In this document: in pieces, positions 16,173 through 28,074 of the stretch
How positions within the stretch are numbered: position 1 is the stretch's first letter
Layout of the letters: each line of letters opens with the position of its first letter
NCBI RefSeq assembly: GCF_006352025.1
Contig: NZ_CP040936.1
Span: 558,001 to 622,000, forward strand
Length of the DNA stretch: 64,000 bases
Direction: 5' to 3'
DNA from: Hymenobacter sp. DG01
GTDB lineage: Bacteria > Bacteroidota > Bacteroidia > Cytophagales > Hymenobacteraceae
Position numbers and translations under genes: made by a program
Notes under the pieces: model-generated
The model's database searches: none
The model's input: the letters and a program-made list of their open reading frames with translations, nothing else
Told to the model about the DNA's origin: nothing

Positions 16173-18920
16173 TTATCCGGCTACCGGGAAAGTAAGCGTA
16201 ACGCTGGTACCCCGCCCGGGCCTGGACTGCAGCGTGAAGGTGCCACCCAGCAGCCCCACCCGCGTGCGGATGCCCGCCAGCCCGATGCCGCCACCTGCCG
16301 CGGCCGCGCTGGTATCGGCCACGCCCACGCCGTCGTCTTCCACGCTTACGTGCAGCAGTTCCTCTTCGCGGGCTACCTGCACAAACACCTCGTGGGCCTG
16401 GGCGTGCTTCATAACGTTGTTGAGCAGCTCCTGCACGCTGCGGTACACGGTGGTTTCCAGGGGGCGGGGCAGGGGAGTAGTCAGGCCCGAAAGGTTCAGG
16501 TCGATGGTCAGGACCTGGGGCGGAATGCGCTTCACCAGCTCACGCAAGGCCAGCTCCAGGCCAAAGTCTTCCAGAATGCTGGGGGTCAGCTCGAAGGAAA
16601 TGGCGCGGGTGGAGCGAATGGCGTCGCTGAGCAGCTGCTGGCAGGTGCGCAGCTGCTCCGAGGGTGGCAGGGTATCGAGGGTGAGGCGGGTAGCATAGAG
16701 CAGCTGCCCCACGCCGTTGTGCAGGCTTTCGGAAATGCGGCGGCGCTCCTCCTCCTGGGTGGTAATAATGGCCGACAGTACCTCCTGCTGCTGCCGCAGC
16801 TTCAGGCGGGTGGCCTCAGCCTGCATGGCGTTGCGCTCCGTCACGTCGCGGCCCACAATCAGGGCCCCGGTTACGCTGTCGTGGTTGTGCAGGGGCACGA
16901 AGTTGAGGTCCAGCACCAGCGTGCGGCTGGGACCAATCCAGTTGGGCACGTCTGTGGCCTCGCCGGCCAGGGCCCGCTTAATATGGGCCACTACCTCCGG
17001 CACAACGGCCAGGTTGGGGTGTACCGTCGTGAAGGGGCGGCCCAGGGCGGCGGCTTCCGGTACCCCGGTCAGGGCCACCATGCGCGCGTTCCAGCAGGTA
17101 ATAAGCATTTCCTGGTCCAGGGCTACCACGCAGTCCACCGTGTTGTTGAGCAGGCTCTGGGTAAATTCTTTTTCGTGCTGCAGCTGGGCCCGGCTTTGCT
17201 CCACCTCCGTAACATCAATGGCAAAGGTGATGGCCTGCTGGCGCTGGTGGTCGAAGAAGCCATAGTTCTGGAAGTACACCGGCTGGCCGGCGTGCTCGGC
17301 CACGTCAATGAATGCCACCGGCTCGCCGGCGAGCAAGCGGCGGGTAGGCTCGGTCAGGGACGGAAACACCCCGAACACATGGTGGCCCACCAGCTCATTG
17401 TCCTGCACATCCAGGCGGCGCAGGCCTTTGCCCGTCAGCTCCAGGTAGGTGCCATCGGGGGCGAGGCGGCCCAGAATAAGAGGCAGCGAAGCCAGGATGT
17501 GGTCCAGCAGCTGGGTTTTGTATTCCAGTTCGGCTTCGGCCTCCTGGCGCTGGGTGATGTCGCGCATGAGGCCCACAAAGCGCGCGGCGCTGCCATCGGG
17601 CGCGGGCATCACCCGGCCCACCGCCGATACGTAACGCACCGTGCCATCGGGCCACACAATCCGGTGCTCCAGATCAAAGGGAACGTGCTCAGAGGCGGAG
17701 CGCTGCAGGGCCCTGGCCACGGCAGGCAGGTCAGTGGGGTGAATGGCATCCTGAATAACCTGGAAGGCAGTGGGCGTGGCGCTGTAGGGCCGCCCGAAAA
17801 TCTGCTGGCAGCGGGCATCCCAGTGCACCAGATTAGTGGCGTAGTCAATAACCCACACGCCGGTTTCGGACCCATTGAGGGCCATGCTCAGGCGCTCCTC
17901 GCTTTCCCGGATGCGGGCCGTGGTCTGCTTTTCGGCCGTAATATCGCGCCAGGCAGCGTGTACCAGATGGCTGCCCGGCTCGGCTGACTCAGCCGGGTCG
18001 GGCAGGGCCGTCAGCAGAATGTCTTCCCAGAATACCTCGCCGTTGCTGCGCAGGCGGCACCACTCAAAGCGGCAGTAGCCCTTGCGGATGGTTTCCTCCC
18101 AGTAGGCATCGGCCAGCAGCACCGAGAACTGCCCGTTGGGCTGCTTTTCGGGGGAAAAGGCGGCCCCGTGGCGGCCTACCAGGTCGGCTTTGGTGCCCAG
18201 GCCCAGCAGGCGCAGGGCGGCCGCGTTGCAGTCCAGGAAGCGGTTGTCGCGCATGAGCAGCATGCCGTCCTGGTTACGCTCAAACAAGGTCCGGAAACGC
18301 TTCTCGCTTAGCTCCAGCGCCTGCCGGGTCTGGTGCTGCTCCGTAATATCGGTGAGGGCCAGGCGGCAGGAGGGTGGTACGGCAGCGCGGCTATCAGCCC
18401 CGGCGGGGGTAGGCATACCTTCCAGCCGGACCTGAATAGGCAGGCCCGACTCGCGCTGCAGCTGCACCGACACTACCTGGCGGCTCCGGCTCTGCAGCAT
18501 CTTCTCCAGAAACTCAGTAAACGCGGGCCGGTACTGGGGCGCCACGAACAGGCCCAGGCGGCGGCCCTTGATTTGTTGGCGCGGGGCTCCCAGCAGCTGG
18601 CTGGCGCGCAGGTTCAGCTGCTCAATCACCCCATCGGGGGCCACGGTGCAGTAGCCTACCGGGGCAAACTCATACAGGTCCTCGTACTGCAGGCGCAGCG
18701 CCTCTGCCTCGGCCTGGGCCACCAGTAGCTCCTCGTTCTGCATTTCCAGCTCAATCTGGTGCACCTGCAGGTCCTGAACCAGCTGCTGCACCATGGCCGG
18801 CGTTTCGGGGGGTAGGGGCTGCACTACGTTGTGCCGGCGCTCGGCGCGTTTGCGCAAATCCCGGAGGGTAGCCTGCTGGTTTGGGGCAGAGTTGCTGGTT
18901 CCGTTATCAGCCTCACTCAT
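16173..18920 (-). CDS. PAS-domain sensor histidine kinase (HisKA_3 / NarX-like)
   Basis: Cytosolic sensor kinase of 915 residues without evident membrane segments. A coiled N-terminus (to about 80) is followed by about five PAS domains (roughly 80-195, 205-330, 340-455, 465-580, 590-705). The dimerisation/phosphoacceptor region is of the HisKA_3 type, RRRISESLHNGVGQLL with His734, and the ATPase domain carries ELLNNVMKHAQAHE (N box), EDDGVGV and GIGLAGIRTRVGLLGG. This class normally pairs with a LuxR-type response regulator; none is adjacent. It starts the 16-26.6 kb sensory block. Confidence 0.93.
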   Translation of the reverse strand: MSEADNGTSNSAPNQQATLRDLRKRAERRHNVVQPLPPETPAMVQQLVQDLQVHQIELEMQNEELLVAQAEAEALRLQYEDLYEFAPVGYCTVAPDGVIEQLNLRASQLLGAPRQQIKGRRLGLFVAPQYRPAFTEFLEKMLQSRSRQVVSVQLQRESGLPIQVRLEGMPTPAGADSRAAVPPSCRLALTDITEQHQTRQALELSEKRFRTLFERNQDGMLLMRDNRFLDCNAAALRLLGLGTKADLVGRHGAAFSPEKQPNGQFSVLLADAYWEETIRKGYCRFEWCRLRSNGEVFWEDILLTALPDPAESAEPGSHLVHAAWRDITAEKQTTARIRESEERLSMALNGSETGVWVIDYATNLVHWDARCQQIFGRPYSATPTAFQVIQDAIHPTDLPAVARALQRSASEHVPFDLEHRIVWPDGTVRYVSAVGRVMPAPDGSAARFVGLMRDITQRQEAEAELEYKTQLLDHILASLPLILGRLAPDGTYLELTGKGLRRLDVQDNELVGHHVFGVFPSLTEPTRRLLAGEPVAFIDVAEHAGQPVYFQNYGFFDHQRQQAITFAIDVTEVEQSRAQLQHEKEFTQSLLNNTVDCVVALDQEMLITCWNARMVALTGVPEAAALGRPFTTVHPNLAVVPEVVAHIKRALAGEATDVPNWIGPSRTLVLDLNFVPLHNHDSVTGALIVGRDVTERNAMQAEATRLKLRQQQEVLSAIITTQEEERRRISESLHNGVGQLLYATRLTLDTLPPSEQLRTCQQLLSDAIRSTRAISFELTPSILEDFGLELALRELVKRIPPQVLTIDLNLSGLTTPLPRPLETTVYRSVQELLNNVMKHAQAHEVFVQVAREEELLHVSVEDDGVGVADTSAAAAGGGIGLAGIRTRVGLLGGTFTLQSRPGRGTSVTLTFPVAG

Positions 18921-19069
18921 AACGCAGGGGGTTAAAAATCAACAGACACTAGGCTATTCTACGTAGCTATTACGGGGTAGTATGCTTCACAGCCATGGGG
19001 CAGCCAGGCAGGAGTACCGGCCGCCCCTGGGCCAGGAAGCTACAGCCGGTTCGGCTGCTCATCCTGCGC

Positions 19070-22117
<3,048 letters not shown>

Positions 22118-22376
22118 GCGGGAAATCGAAACCCAAGCCATCAGCGGCCTTTTAGCCGCGCCAGCTGCTCAGGGTGGAACTGGTCATAAACTCAAATGTA
22201 CCAAAATGCCCCGGCCCCAGGGCAGGGGCCAGCCCAACTCCGCGGCGGAAAATGAAGCTCAACCAGAGCCGCCGGCTCCCAAACCACGTAGTAACGCGTA
22301 TCCTGAAAAGTACTTAGGATTTTTCTGGCACTCTCCCTTTTTCTCCGTTTTTCGATTTTGTCGTCCGTGCCCTCTC

Positions 22377-23394
22377 CTGCTTATCTTATCGTTGTTGGTA
22401 CTTCAGCTGGGGGAATGCCCGCACTGGTTCAGGTTGGTTGCCCAGCTGCCCGCCAGCCTGCCGGCCGCCGTGCTGGTTGTGCAGCACCTGGCCCCCGACT
22501 CCTCGGGTGAGCCCCTGCTGGAGCGGCTGAGCCAGCACAGCGACCTGCGCTGCCGCCTACCCCATGACAAGGAGCCCCTGCAGGCCGGTGCGCTGTACCT
22601 GGCCCCCCCCCGACCGGCACCTGCTGGTGAAAGACGGGCAGGTGCTGGTAACCAAAGGGCCCCGCGAAAACAACTACCGCCCCGCCGCCGATGCCCTGTT
22701 CCGCTCGGCTGCCGTGGCTTACGGCCCCAATGTGGTAGGAGTGGTGCTGACCGGAATGCTGCACGACGGCACGGCCGGCCTGGAGTTCATTAAGCGCTGC
22801 GGCGGCACCGCCGTGGTGCAGGACCCCGCAGATGCTGAGTACCCCAGCATGCCCGAAAGCGCCCTGCGCAACGTGGAGGTTGATTATGTACTGCCCATCA
22901 GCATGATGGGACGGGTACTCCTGGAGCTGGTCGGGACGCCAGGCCCGGCGCCGGGCTCCGTGCCCATTCCTGAGGATTTGCAGTTGGAAGCGGCTATTGC
23001 TGAACGTGTTGTGGGAAATATTGAAGATGTTCGGAAGCTGGGCGACCAGGTGCCTCTTACCTGCCCCGACTGTGGCGGCAGCCTTTGGGAGCTTAAACAC
23101 GGCAGCGTGCCGCGCTACCGCTGCCACACGGGCCACTCGTTTACCGGTGATGTGCTGCTGGAAAAATCGCAGGAGGTTATGGAGGAAACCCTGTGGGTAG
23201 CCCTGCGCATGATGGAGGAGCGTAAAAACCTGCTGATCAGCATGTCCACGCACGGCACCGGGCCCTGGAGCGTGCAGCAGGCCGAAAAGCTGGAGGAAAT
23301 CAAGCAGCACGTAAACCGACTGCGCGAGTTCCTGCTCAATGGCCATTCCGCCACCCCGCGCCCCGATGGCTCCCGCGAGGACGCCGGGCACTAG
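22377..23394 (+). pseudogene. stand-alone CheB-type methylesterase, two frameshifts
   Basis: Three frames make one CheB-type protein. Frame 1 (GTG at 22377) gives LIVVGTSAGGMPAL, with the nucleophile Ser. Frame 2 (from about 22430) gives LVAQLPASLPAAVLVVQHLAPD and the active His region. Frame 3 (from about 22611) gives PPDRHLLVKDGQVLV, the Asp motif LTGMLHDGTAG and the C-terminus. Each change is one extra base; the second sits in a run of nine C (22603-22611), where eight C restore the frame. The C-terminal tail has a zinc-ribbon-like CPDCGG...RYRCHTGHSF followed by a helix, common in orphan CheB of Bacteroidota. Sequencing error, phase variation or decay are all possible. Confidence 0.85.
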
Positions 23395-23557
23395 GCGGGG
23401 TAGGCCTTGGCAGTGGGCTGACGAAGGAGCAGGCAGGGCTACCCCCAAACTCTACACCAACTCCAGACAACGAAGTTGAGGCACGGATCGTTGAGCTGTA
23501 ATTAGCTGGCCAACAGGGGCTCAGCTACATCATCTTACCTTCTGAATTTTCCCTGCC

Positions 23558-23908
23558 ATGACTACTCACGCTACCGCTGGCCCCGATATCTACGCCGAAT
23601 TTAAACAGGATGTGAACATGACGGCCAGCGAGCTGAAAAAGTGGCTGCAAACCGACGAGTCTAAGTCAGTGGGCCAGGACAGTGGCGATGGTACCAGCAT
23701 CGGGCACCACTCCGGGGAGCGGATTATTGAGATACTGGGCAAGAAAAAGGCGGATCTTACGGCCGAAGATGAGGAGCATATGCACAAGGTGCACAGCTAC
23801 ATCAGCCGCCACCGGGCCCAGGGCCCCCACGATAAAAAGGACGTGGAAACCTCCCGCTGGCGCTACTCCCTGATGAACTGGGGCCACGACCCCCTGAAGA
23901 GCCACTAA
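23558..23908 (+). CDS. DUF3140 family protein
   Basis: 116-residue, strongly charged protein. It matches the DUF3140 pattern: an early MTASELKKWLQTDESKSVG, then HHSGERIIEILGKKKADLTAEDEEHMHKVHSYISRH and a C-terminal RWRYSLMNWGHDPLK. Members are small, probably helical, sometimes annotated as DNA-binding; function unproven. It lies 160 bases after the cheB remnant, same strand. Confidence 0.85.
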   Translation: MTTHATAGPDIYAEFKQDVNMTASELKKWLQTDESKSVGQDSGDGTSIGHHSGERIIEILGKKKADLTAEDEEHMHKVHSYISRHRAQGPHDKKDVETSRWRYSLMNWGHDPLKSH

Positions 23909-23962
23909 GCCTACCTCCAGTTAAGTGCCCAACCCCTGCCCCGGCAGCCGGCGCGGGTGGGC

Positions 23963-26599
23963 TCAGGCTGGCGGCAAACTATCGGGGGGGAAGTGCAGGC
24001 GGAAGGTGGTGCCGCTGCCGGGCGTGCTCCTGATTTCAATGTGCCCGCCGGCCTGCTGCACAATGCGGTTGACCAGGTACAGGCCCAGCCCCGAGCCGGG
24101 AACGTGGTCGTGAAAGCGCCGAAACATCTTGAACAAATCCGGCCCGAACCGGTCCAGGTCCATGCCCAGTCCGTTGTCCTGCACCAGCAGCAGGGGGCCG
24201 CCACCGGCTGTTACGCGCGTACTGACGTGCACCACGGGCGGGCGGTCGGGGTGGGCGTATTTCAGGGCGTTGCTGAGCAGGTTGTACAGAATGCTTTGCA
24301 GGTTGAGCCGCCCGAACAGCAGACACGGCACGGCCGCAAAGTCCAGGATAAACCGGGCCTGCCGCTCGGCAATCTGGGTGCGCATGCTCTGCATTACGCT
24401 GGTGGTCAGGGGTAGCAGCTCCACTACCTCGCGGGGGTGGCCCTGGGTCAGGCGCTCGGCCTGCACCACCTGGGTCAGGCCCTGAATGGTGGCCCGGATC
24501 TGGCCCAAGGCATCCTCAAACATGGTCATCAGGCGCTCGGCGTCGGGGTCATGGAAGGTGGCCGTGCGCTTCAGCTCCTCAAATACGCCGGCCATGTTGT
24601 GCACCGGCTGCTGCAAATCGTGGGAGGCCGTGTACACAAAGTTGTCCAGGTCCTCGTTGATGCGGGTCAGCTGCTCGTTGGTCAGCTCCAGCTGCAGGTT
24701 CGCGGCCTGGGCCTGCTCGTTGGCGGCCCACAGCTCCTTGTTGGAAGCCGCCAGCTTCTGGGTAGCCAGCTGTAGTGCCTCGGCCAGCTCTTTCTGCTCA
24801 TGAATGTCGGTGTTGGCGCCAAACCACTGGGTTACGTGCCCTTGCTCGTCGTGCAGGGGTAGGGCCCGCACCAAAAACCAGCGGTAGCTGCCGTTGAGGC
24901 GGCGCAGGCGCGCTTCGGCCTGGTAGGGCGCACCCGCCGAGAGGGCCGTATTCCATTGGCGGTACAGCTGGGGCAAATCCTGGGGGTGGAAGAACTTCAT
25001 CCAGCTCTGGCCCAGCACCTGCTCTGGCGCCTGGCCGGTGTAGGCGTACCACTGCTCGTTGTAGTAGTCCACCTCGCCGGTAGGCCCGGCCGTCCAGACC
25101 AGGTTGGAAATGGCATTGGTGAGGGTGCGGAAGGCCTGCTCGCTTTGCTCCGTGCGCCGGCGGGCCAGCATCAGGTCGGTTACCTCGTAGGCAAATACCA
25201 GCACCCCATCAATGCGGCCATGCTCATCGTAGCGGGGCTGCTGAATGTAAGTGAAGTAGCGGTCCTGGAGCTGTCCGGTTTCGGGCTGCACAATGGGGAT
25301 ATGAATGGCCAGCTCTTGGTGCGTAGCCCCGGTTTCGTACACCTGCCGGAAGGTATGGTACATCTGGTGGCCGGCAATTTCGGGCAGGGCTTCCAGAATA
25401 GGCCGGCCCAGCAGCTTCCGGCCCGGAAACAGCTGCTCATAGTTGGGGTTTACCAGCTCAAACACCAGCTCGGGCCCGTCCAGGATGCAAATGGCGGCGG
25501 GGGCCTGCATGAAAAACCGCCGTAGGCGGGCTTGTTGGCGCTCGGCTTCGGCCTGGGCCCGCTGGGCCTCCCGGGTGCGCTGCTGCACACGGCGCTCTAG
25601 CTCACTATTGGTGGACTGCACTTCCAGGTTGGCCGAAATCAGCTCCTCGTTGGTAACGGTCAGCTCTTCATTGAGGGCCGCCAGCTCCTCGTTGGTTTCG
25701 GCCAGCATCCGTTCACTACCCTCGGCCCGCTGCCGGGAAAGCAGCAGCTCCGTTACCTCATTGGCAAACACCAGAATGCCATTTACTTCTCCGGCCTGGT
25801 TGCGGGTGGCCTGGTAAATAAAGTTATAGTACCGCTCGCCCAACTGGCCGGTATTGTCGTGGTCGAGCTGAACCTGCATTTCCGAAGCCCGGAAGGTTTC
25901 GCCGGTACGGTACACCCGGTCGAGCAGGGCGAAAATAGCCTGGTCCTTAAGCTCGGGCATGGCCTCCCGAATGGGCTTGCCCAGCAGCGGCCGGTTGCCG
26001 ACCAGCTCCTGATACAAGGGGTTCACCAGCCGAAAAATGTGGTTCGGGCCTTCCAGCATGGTAATCATGGCCGGCGCCTGCATAAACAGGCCGTGGAGCA
26101 CATTGCGTTGGGCTTCAGCCTCGGCCCGGGCGGCCTTTTCACGGGCCTGGCTTGCGCGCAGGGCCTCTTCTACGGCCGTTCTCGACTGCTCGGCCGTGTC
26201 CGTGAAGCTCACCAGCAGGGCCTCGCCCACGCGTCGGGCCGAGAGGTGGAAAAAGTTATCCAGCCCGTCGCCCTGGTAGTTGATGCTGTACTGCTCCTGC
26301 CTGCCGGAAGCAAAAGCCCGGCAGTGAAACTCGAATACACCCGTAGCCAAGGTATGGGGGTAAAGCTGCAGGTAGGTTTGGGAGGGCAGCTCCGTGAGGC
26401 CCAGAATTTGCCGGGCCTTGGGGTTGAGCAGGGCAAACGTAAAGTCGATGATTTCCGGGCTGACGGGCCTTGCGTAAACCGGTTTGTAGAGGGCCACCCC
26501 GGTCAGCGACACGGTCAGCAGGCCCTCCAGCAGGTCTTCCGGGGGCGTAAGGCTCCGCGCGTCTGCAGAATAGGACGTAGAAGCAGGGAAGTCAGACAC
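23963..26599 (-). CDS. multi-PAS sensor histidine kinase
   Basis: 878 residues, no obvious membrane segment. Several PAS domains (about 25-150, 175-290, 370-490, 495-620), two separated by a coiled coil with TNEELISANLEVQSTNSEL. The kinase core follows: HisKA with NFVYTASHDLQQPVHNM, His660, then ATPase motifs NLLSNALKYA, VQDNGLGMD and GSGLGLYLVNRI. The HisKA segment is strikingly similar to that of the kinase at 54032-55264, so the two share a recent ancestor. No response regulator is adjacent. It is convergent with the DUF3140 gene. Confidence 0.93.
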   Translation of the reverse strand: MSDFPASTSYSADARSLTPPEDLLEGLLTVSLTGVALYKPVYARPVSPEIIDFTFALLNPKARQILGLTELPSQTYLQLYPHTLATGVFEFHCRAFASGRQEQYSINYQGDGLDNFFHLSARRVGEALLVSFTDTAEQSRTAVEEALRASQAREKAARAEAEAQRNVLHGLFMQAPAMITMLEGPNHIFRLVNPLYQELVGNRPLLGKPIREAMPELKDQAIFALLDRVYRTGETFRASEMQVQLDHDNTGQLGERYYNFIYQATRNQAGEVNGILVFANEVTELLLSRQRAEGSERMLAETNEELAALNEELTVTNEELISANLEVQSTNSELERRVQQRTREAQRAQAEAERQQARLRRFFMQAPAAICILDGPELVFELVNPNYEQLFPGRKLLGRPILEALPEIAGHQMYHTFRQVYETGATHQELAIHIPIVQPETGQLQDRYFTYIQQPRYDEHGRIDGVLVFAYEVTDLMLARRRTEQSEQAFRTLTNAISNLVWTAGPTGEVDYYNEQWYAYTGQAPEQVLGQSWMKFFHPQDLPQLYRQWNTALSAGAPYQAEARLRRLNGSYRWFLVRALPLHDEQGHVTQWFGANTDIHEQKELAEALQLATQKLAASNKELWAANEQAQAANLQLELTNEQLTRINEDLDNFVYTASHDLQQPVHNMAGVFEELKRTATFHDPDAERLMTMFEDALGQIRATIQGLTQVVQAERLTQGHPREVVELLPLTTSVMQSMRTQIAERQARFILDFAAVPCLLFGRLNLQSILYNLLSNALKYAHPDRPPVVHVSTRVTAGGGPLLLVQDNGLGMDLDRFGPDLFKMFRRFHDHVPGSGLGLYLVNRIVQQAGGHIEIRSTPGSGTTFRLHFPPDSLPPA

Positions 26600-26760
26600 A
26601 GTAAAGCCAAAAACAGAAACAGTGGGGACCCACGCCAGCCGGCGCCCCAGAGTTCAAAAGTACGTTGAAACTGCTGTTGCAGTTCAACTAAGGCCCAGGC
26701 CTGCCTCGGCAGAAGGGGAGCGGGTTAGTTTGTGATTAGCTGATAGGTAGATGCATATCC

Positions 26761-26801
26761 AATAAAAAACCGGAGCGGAAGAGGCTGCCCCTCCGCTCCG
26801 G
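26761..26801 (-). terminator. intrinsic terminator for the 26814-27539 gene
   Basis: CCGGAGCGGA / TCCGCTCCGG stem followed, on the minus strand, by a GTTTTTTATT run. Confidence 0.85.
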
Positions 26802-26813
26802 CTACCCCACCGC

Positions 26814-27539
26814 TTACAGGGTATTGTAGTAAGTAAGCAGCTTAATCAGGTCGGCTTCCTGGCCCAGGTCGAGCTTCTGCTGGGCTATATACTGGGTTAG
26901 GGCCGCCGTATGGGTTGGGCTCAGGGCGGCCAGAACGGCCTTTTCGCTAAGCCGGATGGGCTGCAGCGTATTGTCGGGCTGCTTGAGGTAGTAGGCCGTG
27001 GTTTCCTGCCACACGTTGCTGGGCCGCGTGGCCAGGGACGGGCTGGTGCCCTTCTGAACCAGAAGCCGGGTGCGCTGCCGCAGCAGGCCGGTGCGGTCGG
27101 CATCGTAGCGAACCTCAAAAAACGGATTGCGGGAAGCCCGCTTCAGCTTTTGCGCCGCCGGGTACTGCCGAAACACAAACGGGCCGCCCTGCGCGGGGTC
27201 GCCGAGGGAAAACTCCTGCACATCGGCCGCCGATAGCTCCAGGGAGTCGGCGGGGGCACGCCGCCACAGCAAGCGGCCGTCCTCGGCCAGGTCGTACTTC
27301 AGCCAGGCCTGAGGCACCCGCCCGCGCGTAGTCAGAACGTTGCCCTGGGTCCAGGTGGGTACCAGATAGGGGCTGCCGGTGGTAACGGCGCCTCCCCGGG
27401 TTTTCCCCTTGTCCATTTCGCGGGTTATAAACTCGGCATTGGTGGCCCCGGTGGCGGTCCGACCAATCTGGGCCTGCGCGGTTACGGCCGTGCCCGCAAG
27501 TACCGCGAAAATCAGGGTAGGTTTTAACAAAGGATACAT
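26814..27539 (-). CDS. exported protein of unknown function
   Basis: 241 residues from the ATG at 27539 (MYPLLKPTLIFAVLAGTAVT), which gives a proper Sec signal peptide cut near AQAQ; the longer frame to 27656 lacks one. The mature protein has a FITREMDKGKTRGG stretch, several beta-like segments and a helical end (ALTQYIAQQKLDLGQEADLIKLL). No family recognised. A good terminator follows. Probably periplasmic or outer-membrane associated. Confidence 0.75.
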   Translation of the reverse strand: MYPLLKPTLIFAVLAGTAVTAQAQIGRTATGATNAEFITREMDKGKTRGGAVTTGSPYLVPTWTQGNVLTTRGRVPQAWLKYDLAEDGRLLWRRAPADSLELSAADVQEFSLGDPAQGGPFVFRQYPAAQKLKRASRNPFFEVRYDADRTGLLRQRTRLLVQKGTSPSLATRPSNVWQETTAYYLKQPDNTLQPIRLSEKAVLAALSPTHTAALTQYIAQQKLDLGQEADLIKLLTYYNTL

Positions 27540-27621
27540 AAGCGGAAAGGATAAGAGACAATTACTGCAACAATATAGCAGGCTTTCTATGATGCAGTAA
27601 GTGCCGCCGGGCCCGAGGAGC

Positions 27622-27882
27622 CTAGCTGCTTTCGGCGGTAATATCCTGCACGGCAAACCCGGCGGCCTGCAGGGCCTGCTGCATGGCCTCGCGGCCGGGG
27701 TCCTGGGCCGAGGCTACGGCAACCTCAGCCTCGCCGGCTTCAATGCGGTCAACCAGCAGCCCCAGGCCCATCAGGACCTGGCGCACCTGCCCGATGCTGT
27801 CAGCGTCGGTAAGGGAAGGTATCTGCAGGCGGTAGCGCAGCAGCTGGGTAGGGTTGTTGTCGGGGGGTGGGGTGTGGGTCAT
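27622..27882 (-). CDS. small HMA-fold-like protein lacking the CxxC metal site
   Basis: 86 residues. The pattern YRLQIPSLTDADSIGQVRQ - LMGLGLLVDRIEAGEAEVAVA - REAMQQALQAAGFAVQDI follows the beta-alpha-beta-beta-alpha-beta layout of heavy-metal-associated (HMA) domains, including the final 'AAGF-V'. The usual GMxCxxC loop is replaced by SLTDADSIG, so copper binding is unlikely. The assignment is by pattern only. It lies 82 bases upstream of the exported protein gene on the same strand. Confidence 0.6.
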   Translation of the reverse strand: MTHTPPPDNNPTQLLRYRLQIPSLTDADSIGQVRQVLMGLGLLVDRIEAGEAEVAVASAQDPGREAMQQALQAAGFAVQDITAESS

Positions 27883-28074
27883 GATAGGCGGGAAGTAACG
27901 GTGGCGGCTCCTGCCGGAGCCTATTGGAGTGTACTGAAATAGGCCGGCCAGGTTTTGTTGAGCCGGTGCTACCCCCGTAGTTTACGACAAACCCTTAGCT
28001 TCGGGCAGCCGGCGCAACCGTGGCCCCGGAGGCGCGTCTGTAGCCCACTTTCACTTTTCGTTTCCTACCCACAC

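Noticed and set aside
16350..17987. 545-codon plus-strand open frame
   Set aside because: Shadow of the PAS kinase gene on the other strand; rich in His/Gln/Gly with no domain.
22429..23448. 339-codon minus-strand open frame over the cheB remnant
   Set aside because: The plus strand carries recognisable CheB motifs in three frames; the minus frame has none.
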